From Paramacrobiotus metropolitanus (Eukaryota; Tardigrada; Eutardigrada; Parachela; Macrobiotidae): a DNA stretch of 64,000 nt. A model generated the notes under the pieces. That model was not told the origin of the DNA and did not search any database. It saw only the letters and a list, made by a program, of their open reading frames with translations. Positions 34,625 through 48,600 of this stretch are shown here, piece by piece. How positions within the stretch are numbered: the stretch's first letter is position 1; every line of letters begins with the position of its first letter. Where the stretch lies: the NCBI RefSeq assembly GCF_019649055.1, contig NW_026570357.1:248001-312000 (forward strand), given 5' to 3'. Made by a program: the position numbers and the translations under genes.

Positions 34625-35331
34625 GAACACCTTTACGCGGAACTGAAGAAGCAGCTGGATAAAGGCGAATTAGAACCGGAGACACTCGGTGGGCATCTGT
34701 TGGCAGGGGAACCGCACAAAGGCATCGTCAGGGATGAGTCGGGGGATGATCCCAACCAGTATTTGCCGTGCGAACTACTGACGGAAATCTTCGGCTTATT
34801 GGACAGCGTCTACCGCACTCGGTGTCGGCGCACCTGCGCCCTATGGAGCACCATCATCACCACGGAGCGCTGCTTGTCCGATGTGCTGATCCCAGGAGAG
34901 AGCGTTCTGCCCGCCTCCTGGCAGACGCCACTATTCTGGGCGCTGGCCTGTCTCCTACACTGCTTTAACTCCCGCACGAAGCAGGTGGTATTCGTGCAGC
35001 TGAGCATGGCGGAATGCGAGGATGTTGTTACACTGATACAGCATCTTGGTGGCGGCAATTGCCGCATTGGGACGCTGGTATTCCATGGGTGTGGTGTATA
35101 TTTCGTCTGGGCGACGACGGGGCCACGGAGGCCACCATGGACTGTCTGCAACGGATATGGGGTATCGCGGAGCGCGCGTGCTGGCTGAACTGCCGCCTTG
35201 CCGCTCACTGGACGGTCGGTGTGGCGCAGCGCTCGATCGTCTGTCAGCCGGCCGAGCAGCTGCGGGATTTCTGTAAGAGGTTACGGAGCAGTATGATTTC
35301 TTACGCAGCCTCGCCCGTTCCGACCCTGTAG
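34625..35331 (+). pseudogene. F-box half of the Tudor/Agenet-F-box family, frameshifted (copy 4)
   Basis: After an acceptor (CTGACAG|GAACACC at 34625) the frame carries LPCELLTEIFGLLDSV...CRRTCALWSTII, the F-box, then helical sequence. A frameshift at about 35105 moves the rest into another frame (ATMDCLQRIWGIAERACW... then PAEQLRDF), after which similarity ends before the usual QLWDLF helix continues. No N exon lies upstream on the plus strand; the gag relic occupies that place. Not expected to be functional. Confidence 0.65.
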
Positions 35332-36019
35332 TGGATTCTTCGTGTACGGTGATGTAAGGTGTTCCCGGTGAATATGAGGAAATGTCCTGTGGCGAATGTT
35401 GGGTCATGAAATTTCCATTAATGTTGTAACGCATATACTCATAGAATTCGCGACGTTCTAATCGAAGGATGCTGTGCGCGCACGGTGTGTTACAATGTCG
35501 GCCGTCATTGTGACGGAAATCTTGGCTATCTGGATCTTTACACTTCTTTACAAGTGGCCGCACTTACATCGGCCGAAAAGATGCATGTCTGGTTTTGGTT
35601 GTTGATCGATTAAACCACTTTAATGAAATTTTAGCTACGGAAGGTTTCATCGTTAAATAAAGAACCGCTACAACTTAAATTTTCGCCTCAGACTCGTCGC
35701 TTTAGGGAACACAAAACATCCATTATACAAGTACAATACAGCATGGGCTGTCGACGGCAGTCGACTGCTTAAACTGCTAATCGAAAAAGTGGAAACTGCG
35801 CGTCTCCCACCAAAGCGAGTATTCTCCCGTCTGGACCGGTCTGGTTACGTATTACCATCCATTTTCGGCCGGCAGACCAGCAGCTCATGCAGACGAACAA
35901 ATCGGTATACAACACAAACAAATATTCACAAACAAACACATTCATAATGTAATTCATAATGGTAGACATGTATTATGTTGTGTAACAAATAACACATGTA
36001 GGCGTGTCTGATTGGTCGG
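35332..36019. other. Region without recognisable gene
   Basis: No supported feature. Confidence 0.4.
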
Positions 36020-39000
36020 CTACAAATCAATGCCTTCGTTCAAAGCCGCCGCCGTAAGTGTCGTCATTTTGCTGGCATCCAACTCGGAGATAGATGACAC
36101 CGTCCATTTCCGATGGCGATAGTGGGTGGATGGGCGTGGATCTATGCGCTGGTAGGTGTTCAAAGCCTGCAATAGACAATGCACAGTCAGTCCAAATCAA
36201 TGCGAATGTCGTCGCCGTACGCCTGATATGACGTGGTAAATCGCAACAAGAGTGCGGACTCACCGGAATAATGTGCTTCTCAAGCTGCTCATTCCGCTTG
36301 TGCGCCACACAGTCAGCGATCCATTCCGCCAGGACCGGTTGAATCAGCGGTCTCTTGAGGACCAGACAGCGTTCAAAGAGATCCCATAGCTGCATCGCTA
36401 CTACCTCCCGCGCTTGTGGAATGAACGAATGCTGACCTACAGCTGCTCGCAGCTGATCGTCACAGATGCTGCAGTTCTTTAGCATCACTCTGTCGCACTG
36501 ACGACAGCCCGCGACCGCGTCAGCCAGGCACTCCATAACCTCCGCAGTCGGTTCCATAACAGCCATCCCAATGCCGAACCAGCAGTCGTACAGCACTAGC
36601 GTCGGTATGCGGCTTCTGCTGAGAATAACTGTTAGGAGAAAATCCGCATTACAGATACGGCGATTCCGCATTGGGTATATGACTGTAATTTTAAAATACT
36701 GAAATTCTATTTGGCATAGCCAGTACGCATATCACATAAGCCTGCGCAAAATTACACTATTTAAAATGATCAGATTGTAAACCTACTGTTACTGCTGTAA
36801 TTTTAATAATACCATTGAGCAGCTCGGCGATGTCCTTGCATTTGTCAAAGTCCAGATTCGTAATGACCACCATCTTGGTGGTACTGCGGAGGCACTTGAG
36901 CAAGCACGCCGGTGCCCAGTATAAATCATCCACTTGGTAAGGCAAATTGCCATAATCCGCATCATGGCCGGACACGCGGACATCCAGGAAGTAGGCTTCC
37001 GTGGTGAGAAGAGTGTTCCACAGGGGACACACACGGTGACAGCGAAAGCGGCCGATGGAGTCCAACGACTGGAACACCTCCACCAGCAGCTCAGTAGGCA
37101 GCCCCATGCTCACTTTATCACGGTCATCAGTATTCTTCTCCGGATTAGCGGCGTCTCGTAGATATTTCTGCATTGTCGTGGATGTGCTGCACATTTTGCA
37201 GCCATTGGCCTCTTCTCGCTGCGCCCAGACGTAAGTGCTTTCCTGCAAACAGGCGTAGTTATATGGTGCAAATTATTTCGCCGCACTGAAATTCCACGAG
37301 CCACTTTTCGCCGTGGGTCATGTGGACGTTGGGTTGCTGCGGGGTGGGATATATAGTTTTGGGTCATTTGAGACTTTCTCATTTCGCGACATTTTGCCGC
37401 AGGAAAGCTGGCCGCGGATAATCCGTCTTAGAACTCTCGATTCTTGTGACAACTTAAGAAAACGCAAGAAAGCAAAAAAGGTCAAAGGCTAAAACGTTTT
37501 TTGCTTTCGTAAGTTTTCTTATGCTATTTTTCTCCGCGTTTTGCCTGGTTTTGTAAGCCTGATAAACTCCTTGGGTGTTAATGAAATACCTCGACGTTGA
37601 AACGACCTCGCGACCAAAGGTCGCGCGATGGTGAAATGTCGGCGCCCAAATGTTCTGCGACTACACGCAGTTTCACCCTCCGAAATGTCGTAATCACGAC
37701 TGATGAAATGTAATCATAAGCCCCGTGCTGACTTCATTCATAAGGATCATTACTCGTTACTGTAAATATTTATTTATTTTTGCGGTTTTTCTTTGCGTAA
37801 AGCTTTCGCTACTGCGAAAGCTTTTGCTGTTATGAGTAGTCTACGACCTCGTGCAAGTTACACCTGATCGTCGCAGACATTAAGCCCATTAAACAAACAA
37901 ACAAACTTCTGTTTACGCGAAATTCCACGCCTGTCAAACTCAAAGTTTAAAAGTAATGATTTCCTGTCTGCCCAATTGAGAGAAATGGAATTACTTTGCG
38001 ATTTGTGAGTAGCACCCCAAGGCGATTGGAGAACTTCCACCTTCGCCCGGATCGACCGTTTAAGGAGATGGCTGAAATCATTTAAGATCCCAAAATCTGG
38101 CCATCAAATGTTTTTTTTACGGGACTGAATTTATTAATCTATCTGCAGTATCGTTTCCTTTGTCCTGGCAATGAGCTATGTTGTCGAATCCTGAATGTAT
38201 CCCTAGTATGTAATCAAAAATAGCGCCGTTTTTGGTAACCATGAGTCAATCGCTTAACAAAACCGTAAATCCTGAATCAAATGCCCTCGGCTTTTTCCAA
38301 GATCTTATTACGGTATTATTACGATAGAGGGAAGCTTGTTACGGTAGGGCGGGGGATAGCATATGAAATGAATAATGTGAGTGCGGGTCTGGGTTATTCC
38401 GTCGAGGGTACGTTCGCGCCCATAAAGTCCGACGTTATAAAAACGCGCTTATGAGATTCTAGCTGTCAGCAGCTCTTTGGGGGCCGGGCGGCAGTTTCGG
38501 GAGGCGGGCGCCTACAGATATTATTTCATCACCCACAGGAGACGGGAGGGTGCATTTAAAACCGCAGATAGTGTTAATTTCGGCCGGGCCGGGGGCATAA
38601 TTCGGGTGTTACGGTTTTTACCAAGATCCGAATTAAGAAAATTTCACTTACTACTTGGTAAGTTGTCAATGGACTCGCATGTCGACTCTGCAAAATAGCG
38701 GAGCGTCTGGCTGCGCCATGAGAATGAGATGCACACGATTCTGAATCTTTGCGTCAGCTGCAGCTTGATGATCTTCTCTAACAACGGCGACCCATCAGCG
38801 GCGGGGAGCAGACAGCAACGAGCCACAAAGACCTCCTTCCCCACGCGACCCTCCGCGAGATCCTGGGCGGAGGGCGGTCGCCGTAGTTGGCCGCCGGGAA
38901 GCAGCTCCTTCCGGGTGCCACACGGCAGTTGTACTTTCACCCAATCAAAAGTTTCATTGTCATAGGATCCCAGAGAGACAACCGTTGCAGGATACCAGAT

Positions 39001-39258
39001 CCACGCACCGTCCGACGGGCGGCGCATCAGTATCTGCTTCATGGGGACCTCGGTCTCGCTGAGAAAGTGGTGGTGCTGCAAACTGAAGATCCGTCCGTAT
39101 TCGATAAATTGCGTCCGCTGCGTAGCAATACGAAAGTCAATGATCAGTCCACCCTGCACGACGTCGACCACTTCGCCGTGCTGCAGCAGTCCGTCGACCA
39201 GGACGTCCACGCAGTACCACGCGTCCCACTGGTGTTCGTCGTCGCCGTAGAAGTGCAT
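36020..39258 (-). CDS. Tudor/Agenet-like plus F-box gene (copy 5), N-exon junction uncertain
   Basis: The N exon (39258 to about 38652) starts MHFYGDDEHQWDAWYCVDV and has LLQHGEVVDVVQGGLIIDF and VKVQLPCGTRKELLPGGQL. The F-box half is clean: exons 37242-36813, 36628-36264 and 36166-36020 join in frame (phase 1, then 0) and encode LPTELLVEVFQSLDSIG...CHRVCPLWNTLL, MQLWDLFERCLV and a last exon with IDPRPSTHYRHRKWT. The best donor of the N exon (AGTA|GTAAGT) is in phase 1, while the next exon needs phase 0; in other copies the donor is a phase-0 CTT|GTAAGT. So the donor has shifted, a microexon is missed, or the copy is damaged there. An additional intron splits the F-box tail compared with copy 2. 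Confidence 0.65.
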
Positions 39259-40605
39259 CGCGTCGTGCTCGCTCCGTTCTCACACGGCTAGGCAAACTGC
39301 TAGAGGAAGAATGAGCTTTTCGATCTATGCGAAACCGAATGCGAAACACAAAAGTTCTAGTTTTAACAAGTCACAACGGATAGCAACTGTAAGGCAGTGT
39401 AAGTGCCCTAACTCTTACTGTAAACGCGAAATTTCGTCGTTATGGCTCTTCTACTGAATCAACTGCAAAAACATGTGACTGGAGAATGGAGATCCGAAAT
39501 CGCAATAATCTGCTCTTTTAAACGTGCCCGTCACTCTGGGTGGTCATGTGATCGTCTGTCCTTTAATTACAAGAACTTTCTTTAGTACTCGTATATAAAC
39601 AAGGATTTTTATTTAAGGAACGACTGGTCTTTATCCTAATTGTTACTTCTGCCATAGGTAGGGCCACCTGTATCCCATAAATCTACAATATGGGAAAACA
39701 CGCGGTGTCTTTAAATAATAGCTTTTTTTCATAAAAGGGATAAATGGGAGAAAATACACATAAAAATAGCACTTCAACGACACTTGTCCGGATAATCGTT
39801 TGCATGGGCGGTTATAGACTACACCGTGACACCATTTAACACAACCAACCAGATCTAGAGCAGAAAATAGCCGATAACACATCAGTTAAAATCTATAGCT
39901 AAAAGGGTTAAAAGGAAAACGAGAGTCCCGATGCATTTTTTTGTGTAAGAAAGTGTTGCAAAAACGTTTGTCAAACTTCAGCTTGCTCTAATGAATAATA
40001 AATATCCGGCGCACTTGCCAAAAACGTGAAGCGAGGCGGAAACTTCCTTGTCCAGTAATTTCGTTCCATAATAGCGTCAGGTGTCTTGAAAAGAATTCCG
40101 GGGATGGCAGCGATGTCCGGCGCAGTGTTGAATCGTAGTCATCCAACAGCTAAGGGAAGCGTGACGGTACATGGTACAAAATCGTACACATGGATCAAAG
40201 TTTCGCTTTCCAAACAATTTTCAGCGTTGGTTTATGATAATCTGTTGCTGTATGACGTTGTATTGACACGAAGACCACTGGCGCGGAATTTCAGAACTCT
40301 TGAAAGCCATTCATTTTGACAATTTGAATGAAATGGAAATGGGGGTTGTAGAAGAATGGTAGTTTTAAATATGTGCGTTAATGTTAATAATGTACAAAAT
40401 TTGAAAAAGATCGGTTGATTACGAGGCTACTGGTACACTGGTGGCCATTAATCGTTTTGGACTTTTATTCCGTCCGTAACGCTCCAACCGAATAATGCGC
40501 GCACAAATTATTGTTACGCCAACATATACTGTACAGATGGCCACAGAACGCCGAAAACAAGTGCAATAAAGTGCTTTAGTGTTGGTGAAAGCGAGAGTTG
40601 CGTAT
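39259..40605. other. Region without recognisable gene
   Basis: Upstream flank of copy 5. Nothing supported. Confidence 0.35.
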
Positions 40606-41313
40606 GCGTACGAGGAGGGGGTAAATACACGGGATAGACAGAAAAAACGGCAATAATAAGGGATAACCATTCACGTGTTGTGCAAAACGGCCAGCCACCA
40701 ATAGAAGGCAGTTCAGTGACACAGTGCAGAACAGCCGTTGAGACTCCAGTCTCGAGCTGTTTCTCCGTAGACTTCTATGTTAAACTTAACCACCTTCATC
40801 TTGCACATTTCAGAACCAATCCGCACAATCGATAGCTCAAAAGAACAAGAAAAAATTTACAAGATTTTTGATACCAAATAACTCGCCACTTATTAAAACT
40901 GAGGCAAGATTGAGCCATTTGAGTTTCTCGTAGACTAAGCATAGGAAATTGGATGGTTTGCTTTCACGGAGCTCCTATGCTTTGTCTATGGGAAACTTAA
41001 GTGGCTCTTACTTGTCTTGTTTCTCATAGATCACGGCTTGCGTGGTATCGAAAATCTTGTTAATTATTTCTTGTTCTTTTAAGATACAGATTGCACGGTT
41101 TGATTCTGAAATGTCCAAGACGCAGGTGTTTGAGTATAACATAGGAGTCTACGGAGAAGGCAGCTCGGGTCTCAAAGCCTGAATTTTGTGTAGTGTCGCT
41201 GGACTGCCTTCCCATGGTGGCTGGCCATGCTGCACAACACGTGAATGGTTATCCCTTATTATTGCCGTTTTTTCTGTCTATCCCGTGTATTTACCCCCTC
41301 CTCGTATACGAAT
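40606..41313. mobile_element. Palindromic MITE of about 0.7 kb
   Basis: The left arm (from GTATGCGTACGAGGAGGGGG) and right arm (ending CCCCCTCCTCGTATACG) are inverted, diverged copies, each about 270 bases, with a short centre near 40.95 kb. One arm recurs at 25170-25455. No coding capacity. Confidence 0.65.
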
Positions 41314-41479
41314 TTGGCGCGATGTGCCCGAACATTTCCCTTAATGATCTCGCCGCTTGATTCCGCATTAAGGTTTTTCGAGTTGTAAACAAAGGGAATT
41401 AGACGCTTTACCTCAGCCACCACAATGACGCCTGGACTCCATCGGGCGCATCTGGAGTCGGCGTGGTACTCGCAGCAGG

Positions 41480-41640
41480 ACCGCGGCCAGTTCCGCTTTT
41501 CTGCCATCCGTCCATTCGACAGCGCCCGGCCGGTAACCGAGCCCCTCCCAGCGGTTCGGATTGTTTTCAGTGAGGTCCCGCAGTTGCTTCTTCGTATCTT
41601 GCCTCGACTGGTTGCGGAAGCAGTAGCTGTAGGAGATGAC
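41480..41640 (-). pseudogene. C-terminal relic of the F-box family (copy 6)
   Basis: The minus strand reads TKKQLRDLTENNPNRWEG and VEWTDGRKAELAA, matching the MQVWELVESNLIGWKP and LRWIAGRKAEL region of copy 8. Nothing else of the gene remains. It lies directly beside the palindromic MITE. Confidence 0.5.
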
Positions 41641-41649
41641 TAGCATGTG

Positions 41650-42616
41650 GCGTGTCATTTTCTAAAACCTGAGCAATCGTTTACAGTATGTGAATTATTC
41701 GGTGAATACACTTAAATATTGTGAGCGTGTATATGTGAAGGCTATTGGTAAAACAAGCCAGTACGGCTACCAAGCCGAACAAAGCGTTTTATGGCAATAT
41801 TATCGAAATATGGCATCTAGAGATAGGACTGCGGTTGCCGCTTGATTGTACTGTGCTCGGTGCCGAACTTCGCACTGGGAAATAGCACTGCCGAAAGGCG
41901 GCAAAAACCAATACTTCCAACTTAAAAGTGAACGTGTTCAAAACAACCTTACCGTACAACTTTGGTGCAGCGCCACAGGCTTACGACTATCCTCAACGTT
42001 CATGAGTAACGTATGGAACACGGAATTACAAGAAACTGGTTTTATTTTTTGTTTTCCCAGTTTTCAGATCTTCTACAAAACTAAGCTAAACCGACCGGTA
42101 AACTCGTTGCACTCGCCACTCTGTGCAAAGGCAGCCACATGAAGCACAACTGTACAATAAAAGCCTCTTATTTCGTTGTCAAAACGAAGATGCTGGTCAC
42201 GGTGACGGTTGCGTTAGTGCAGAAGCCAGAAGGTCAGCATGTCGCCTTTCCCCTGAAACATACGCGCATCCAGTTGATGTTGTTCGCATTCCGAACAGTT
42301 ATATAACATTTCAGCGCACTGCGGAACACTAGTCTGCATTAGCCGATGCCTCGGCACACGGTTACACTAGCAACGTCGCAATTGTAGATTTTGACGACGG
42401 TGGCATCTGTTATATTACGTACGTCGTACGCTCAAAAAAGTGTAATCGCTGTGTTGACAATTTGCGTGCTGGAGTGTCAACTAACGCAGCCAGGTATCCG
42501 GATTGCGAAGAATAATTATATGGTGTGAGTATGCAAAAAATTAGTATGATCCTGATTACTGTACAGTATGATCCTGATTAGTAAAATGCGGGATCGTAAG
42601 ATCAGCAGGTCAGCTG
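41650..42616. other. Non-coding region with a weak dispersed repeat
   Basis: A stretch around 42090-42180 (CACATGAAGCACAACTGTAC and flanks) recurs diverged at about 61910-62010. The missing last exon of the guanylate cyclase might be here but I could not find it. Confidence 0.3.
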
Positions 42617-45600
42617 TTAACTGACCTTAATTGATAGCAGTCCTCTCTCTTGTAGGCGAAAGCGGTGACCGGTGTCGGTATCAGCCAGGAGGTCGCGGCT
42701 GGCCTGGCTGAGGTGGATGCGGCCGCCCTCACCGTGGCTGTTCATGCGGGCCGCCACGTTCACTGTATCACCGAACCTAAAGCAGGGTACGTATAACACG
42801 CTAGAATCACACAAGTCGCTACCATCCGTTGCACGCCCGCCCTAAACCATTTAACCACTAAGAAAGCAACGATGATCGCCGAGAGACACGGAAGGCACTA
42901 CGATAACGTTAGCAGTCTATCACTTGCGTACGCACTTACAAGCAGTAGCGAGGTACGCGCATGCCGACCACCCCAGCGGCACAGGGACCTGCAAAAACGA
43001 GCGCGCTGGAGTGCGATCCGTTTCATGCTAGCAATGCCCAGAACCGTAGAAATAATGCACTGCACCCGCGGTAATGCATGTACTGTAGAAGCGTACCCGA
43101 GTGGATACCGCACCGCAATCGCAGCGCAACGGGCTCAGAACCGTCTTCCCCTGGCATCACTACACGGCTGTGGTCAATGACTCCGCTGCTTTCCAGCACT
43201 TTCATTAGCTTGATGGACATCTGGCACACCTCCAAAGCATGTTGATTATCGCCTCGAGCAGGGATTCCACTCACCGCCTGTAACACCAGAGTTTGGGCCA
43301 AAATATCTCGCTATGAGTTCCGTCAGTTTCAACCGACCATGTAGCTGTCGCGCACCGTCTCCACCTTGTAGACATCCATCTCCTGGATGGCCTCGTCAAA
43401 GGCGCTGAACATGGACGTCACGGCTTGGATTACCGCTCCCGGCGGCACGTGACTCACCCAGTCGACAAAGCCGTCGAGATCGGAGAAGATGATGCTGACG
43501 CAGGAATAATACTCCGCTACCATCGTTTGCCGGTTGCGCAGGTGATCCACGACGGACCTACGAAGAACCATACAAAGACCGGAGAATTTTAAGGAGGTGT
43601 ACAAAGCCATAGAACCCTGCTTGGTAACTCTCAACTGTACGATGGCTGATGATCGCGACCAACCTGGGCAGAAGTTCCCGGAGCAGATCGTCGCATTTCC
43701 TCCGCTCGCTGATTAATTCCTCGGTCTGTAACCGCACCGCCTCGTTCAGCGTCAGCGTGTAGGCCTCGAAGCGGCGAATGATGCTGTCGACGATATTGTT
43801 GGATACCGGCTGCCCGGGCACATGCATTCGCCCGATGGTGGTCAGCAGCTGCTTGGCGGTGGGGCGCAGGGAAGGGTTGGTGCGCAGGCACAAGTTGGCC
43901 AGCTCGGCCAGGCGCCGTTGGATATCCGCGTCTGCGTTGGTAATCTCGTTCGCTGCATCCGGAGATGCCTCTCTGGTCGGTAATTGGTACGACACGTTAC
44001 TGGCGGATTGATGGATAATGAATAGGAGTATCTGCCCGACAGCGTAAACGTCTCTCGGTAAAGCCAGGTCTTTGGCAGAACCAGCAGCATCTAGGTCGTC
44101 GCTCGGCGACAGAGCGTGGCCAATGTCGGCGTAACCGAACTGGCCAATACGCAGCGTAAAGCGGTCGTCGATGAGGCAGCAGTTGGAGCGGAGGCGGCCG
44201 TGCGGGCGGCCAAGGGTAGTGTGCAGATAACTCATACCCTGATGTTAGATTGATCAGTTATATTAAGAACATTTGAGGAAAGGTCACTTTTGTGTTGCCC
44301 CTTACTTTGGCCAAATCGCGTGTTAATGCCAGCTGGAAATCCTCGTCCAGTTTCATCCCTTCCAACAGGGTTACCAGCGAGCCGCGCTTATAGTAGTCTG
44401 AGAAAATGAAGGCTCGGTGTGCCAGAATAACAATTCCCAGTAGAACGTTAACATTAGGGTGCTGTTAGATAAGCAAACACAGTCATTGTCTAGCGGTTGA
44501 ACGGTTCAACGCCGGCAATCATTTTCGTGCACTGACCGTTGTGTCGGGAACGCACTGCGCCACTAACGCGAGGTTAGGCTGGCCCTCAACATTCAAAGCC
44601 GTCACCCAGACTGTTCTCCCCCTCCACGACACCGGAGTGACGACGTGTGTTCCGCTCCTATCCAGCCTGGCGTCCAACTCGTTCTCGTTGATTAGCCACC
44701 AGTAGCGTGAGCGGGCATTACGCCGCGCTCGTTTTCTGCTTAATACAGCAGGAAAAAATTTCTCCCAACGTTTCACTTATTAGCTTTAATGAAATATGTT
44801 TGCTTTGGGCCGGTTTCTGGGCACAATTTTGTAGGTAACCGCAGACGAGAGTACTCACCGGATCCCACATATTGTGGCACAAGATGCAGCCAAGGTCACC
44901 ACAGCCACGCAGGTAGCAACCGGAAGAGCAACGCCCAAAATGCCTTTGCTCAGCGCTAATGGCAGCATATTATCGTCGTAATTATGCGATATCGTCGTAC
45001 CGTCATAATCATGGACTACGGGGCGCAGATACTTTTAAAATTAGCTCTCATACCGCGATGGCGACAAGGCCCTTCCAGTCCAGAGAAGCCGCACACGGGA
45101 ACATCCAGCGGCGGGCTTCCGGTCGGCCAGTCCTGCACCGACCGGTTTTTCAGTTCGAAGGCGCCACTGACGGAGCGATACACCGCGAATACCTGCACGA
45201 AAAGCAGTAATCCATAATTAAGGTCATCGTGCCTAATAAACCGTACCATGTGACGACAGTTACACTCATATTTCTTGTCTGCGAATCGAACTTCCAAATG
45301 TCGACGTCCTGGCTGGACAATCCATGAGAGTCTACCCGGACATCAGCGTGCGACAAGTTGAAGGTGCGATTGAAGAAGAGCGACGCCAGGTGGTCGCCGG
45401 TGCAGAAAGTGGCGCGCTGCAGACTGGTCAATCGGCGGTAATTATCGAGGTTGTTGACCAGGACGTCACCGATTAGCTGAAAGGAAGTGTAGGCCGCACG
45501 TGCAGCGTAATTGCTCAGCGGCTACAAAGGACAGCACATATTAATTTCGGTTCCATCTACAATGTATGCGTGCACGTCCGCAATAAGAAACGTAAATCAG

Positions 45601-48600
45601 TATAGGTACCTGGAATCCTGGCTCGTAGGTGTTGTTGTAGAGATCTTGGGCTAATTGGCGCAGTTGTTCGTTCAGTTGCCGCTCGTCGTCGGTGCCGTCG
45701 GCTTCGTGGAAGACGATGAACATCAAGTTCCACGTTAAATTTAACATCTACCGTAACAAAAGTCTAGAGCATGCAGATTTCCAATATATGACCTTTCTTC
45801 ACACTCACGACTCACGACTTACTGTACACGTACATCATATGATTCGTATCGGTATATCGGTATATAACGTATATTGTGTCATTTTTGTGAGCGTGAATGT
45901 GTCTTTTATATTTAAAAGACAGGGACAACTCAGACAACGGAATACAGTAAAACCTGTGACTTTGAACACTCGCGTAAATTGAACACTGGTGTACATTGAA
46001 CGGTTATTACGGAACCGGCGCGTCTCATAGACTATAACACAAGGGGGCCCTCGCGTATATTGAACAACTCCCTAAAGTGAACATTGAACAAATTAGCTGG
46101 AACGGACCTAATTATTTACTAATATTTAGACCTTTCGAGAGTGAACAAAGCGTCGGAATCTGGTTTCGAGAGCGAAAAAACCCAAAAAAAAACGCGTAAC
46201 GGCCCAGAGTTCACAGACATGCGCTGGTTACAACAATAACTCCACGTGATTTTTGATTTACAGGGGTGCCAAGCCAAGTTGGGGCAGTTGTGTAAAATTA
46301 AATTTAAAAAATTTGCAGTACGCAGTTCTCTTTTCATTTACGCATTTTTCTAGCTAAACTTTTTCTTGCCGATCCAGCAGTGTCAAAGTTGAAATCGTTT
46401 GCCGTGACAGTAAAGGGCAAGACTGGGATTTATGGGAAGGGGGAGTGGTCATTTTTCGGAGGCTTATAACTGCTCCTCTGGAAAATACGCCAACTGATAC
46501 TTTTATGTGAACATGTTTGAAACCTGTTGAGTGACCCAGAAGGTGTCCGTGAGGGGTCAACATAGGGACGTTATGCCATCATTGCTCGAGGTGACTTCGA
46601 AACAAGTTTCATCTCCCATAGACTTGTATGTTAAAAGGCACCTTCAGGAAAATGCGATTGCTTAGAGCACTGATCCCTTTAGACAAGATGTCAATGCTTA
46701 AACAAATGCTAGGGAGGTTCCGTTAGGCGACTACGCTATCCGCTAAAACTTCTCAGTTTCCTCCAATTTTTAAATAGTTCTCGAATAGACTTGATTATTT
46801 CTTAGTAAGCAGTGCCATTTTTTCATCAAAAATTAGATTATAAATTTGGATCCCGTTCCCTGACCCTCAGTTTTTTGCATGGAAACAAAATAACTGAAGG
46901 TGCTATGGACCAAGAACTATCATGGAAAGATTTGATAAAAATTTTCCACTTCACTGGTAGAAGTTTAGGAATTTTTTTAACTGCCCCAACTTGGCTTGGC
47001 AGGGCTGTATTATGAGCGAAAATAGCGTAAAAAAGGCTTGCTAACGGGGCTGTCCCCCTTGAGGCGGCGCCTGTTCGCTTTCAGGGACAGCTTTAAAACG
47101 CTGAAGCACTGTCTTCAAGGGCGCCCCCCTGGGGGCAGCTGTTCTGTACATTTAACAGGCGTCTACATTGAACGAAAAATATGGAACCGTAGGTGTTCAA
47201 AGTACGCAGGTTTTACTGTACTGCATCAACAAGTCGCCTTGTTGCGCTATTCAGACGTGCCTAAACGCAGCAGAATTTCCCAGATAAAAACAAAAAAAAA
47301 CGGCAAAAACGTTAACTTACTCACCAACGGAGTGGGATTGTTGAAAAAAGAAGCCTTTCCATAATAATTATTCTGGACAGCCTGTATATTGAACAGCATC
47401 TGCAAATTTAAGGAAACGGTATAATAATGTATCCAGCGGCACAGCAGCCATGAAGCAGGCAGCTGAGCAGGATACGCACGTATTCTCCGTTGATCATTCC
47501 GAGCTGACTGGCGAGATCCTGAAGATACTCGTATGTAATAAAATAATTAGTATCCTAGACTGGTGTGTACGTATAACAGAATGAATGACTGAATAACAAA
47601 TACAGTATCACGACGATACGCGTTATCATTTTTATGTCCACCAATAAAACTGCCATAATCACGAAGGTAGGCAAGATATTTATAATCAGGTAGGCTACGG
47701 ATCAGGTACCATAATCAGGTAGGCTACGGATCCCGAGGCACACAGGATGAACACTGCAATCCGAGAACAAGTAGTTGCTAATGAGTTTGTAATCAAACAT
47801 CGCGAGAGGTTGACGCACCGCGACTGGTATCTTTGGCGCGCAGCAGGCCATCGACAATGGAGGCGTTGTCATTTGCCTGGAACGGATACGTGGCGATAGT
47901 GGTGTTGCTGTTGGCAAGGCCATCTTGGAAAGCCACCGCCTTCGCGGCGTTGAGGATGCTGGAATAGAAGATGGTTGGGGCGCGCGTGTCCAGGAAGAAG
48001 GCCACGTGCGACCAGCCCCAGTTGTTCAGAATGGCCCATAAAGTGCGCGCCAGGCCTATTTCGCTGCCCGCTACGTTCAACATGTGCGATGCTGTCGGTA
48101 AGGGTGGAAGGGAAGAGAGCGTTGCAATGCCACTAAGGGAAATTAATTACAAGTAATACAACAAATTTTTTTCCCAGATGTCGGCACGAGCATTGTGACT
48201 TACTTATTGAAAAAGAAGGCATTCCATGCTGTGGAAAAGAAGAAACAGTCGATATGCAATTAAACCTTGTCCCGTAACTTCAACCGTAAAAGTATAGATT
48301 GCACGGATTTGGCGCGAAGCTTGCACTATGCACGATCGTCACTTCTTTACATCTACCACAATGACAAATTTACTCCTCTCCATAATTAAGGTAATAATAA
48401 AGGAGAAAGGTCAACGCTTTATATGGATATTTTATAATTCAGATCGATATTCTGCATGTTGCAGCCATGCCAAGTGCATGCAGAGCGAGATAGTGTGGCG
48501 TGGCGCGCCGTAGAAGTTTAGCCTAACCCGGGTGGATTTGTATTTGTAGCTGTGCTAATGGTACCAATGCGTCCGAAATTACGGGGTAATTGTATTACTT

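Noticed and set aside
34955-35563. 202-codon minus-strand frame
   Set aside because: Antisense to the F-box fragment of copy 4, no motif of its own.
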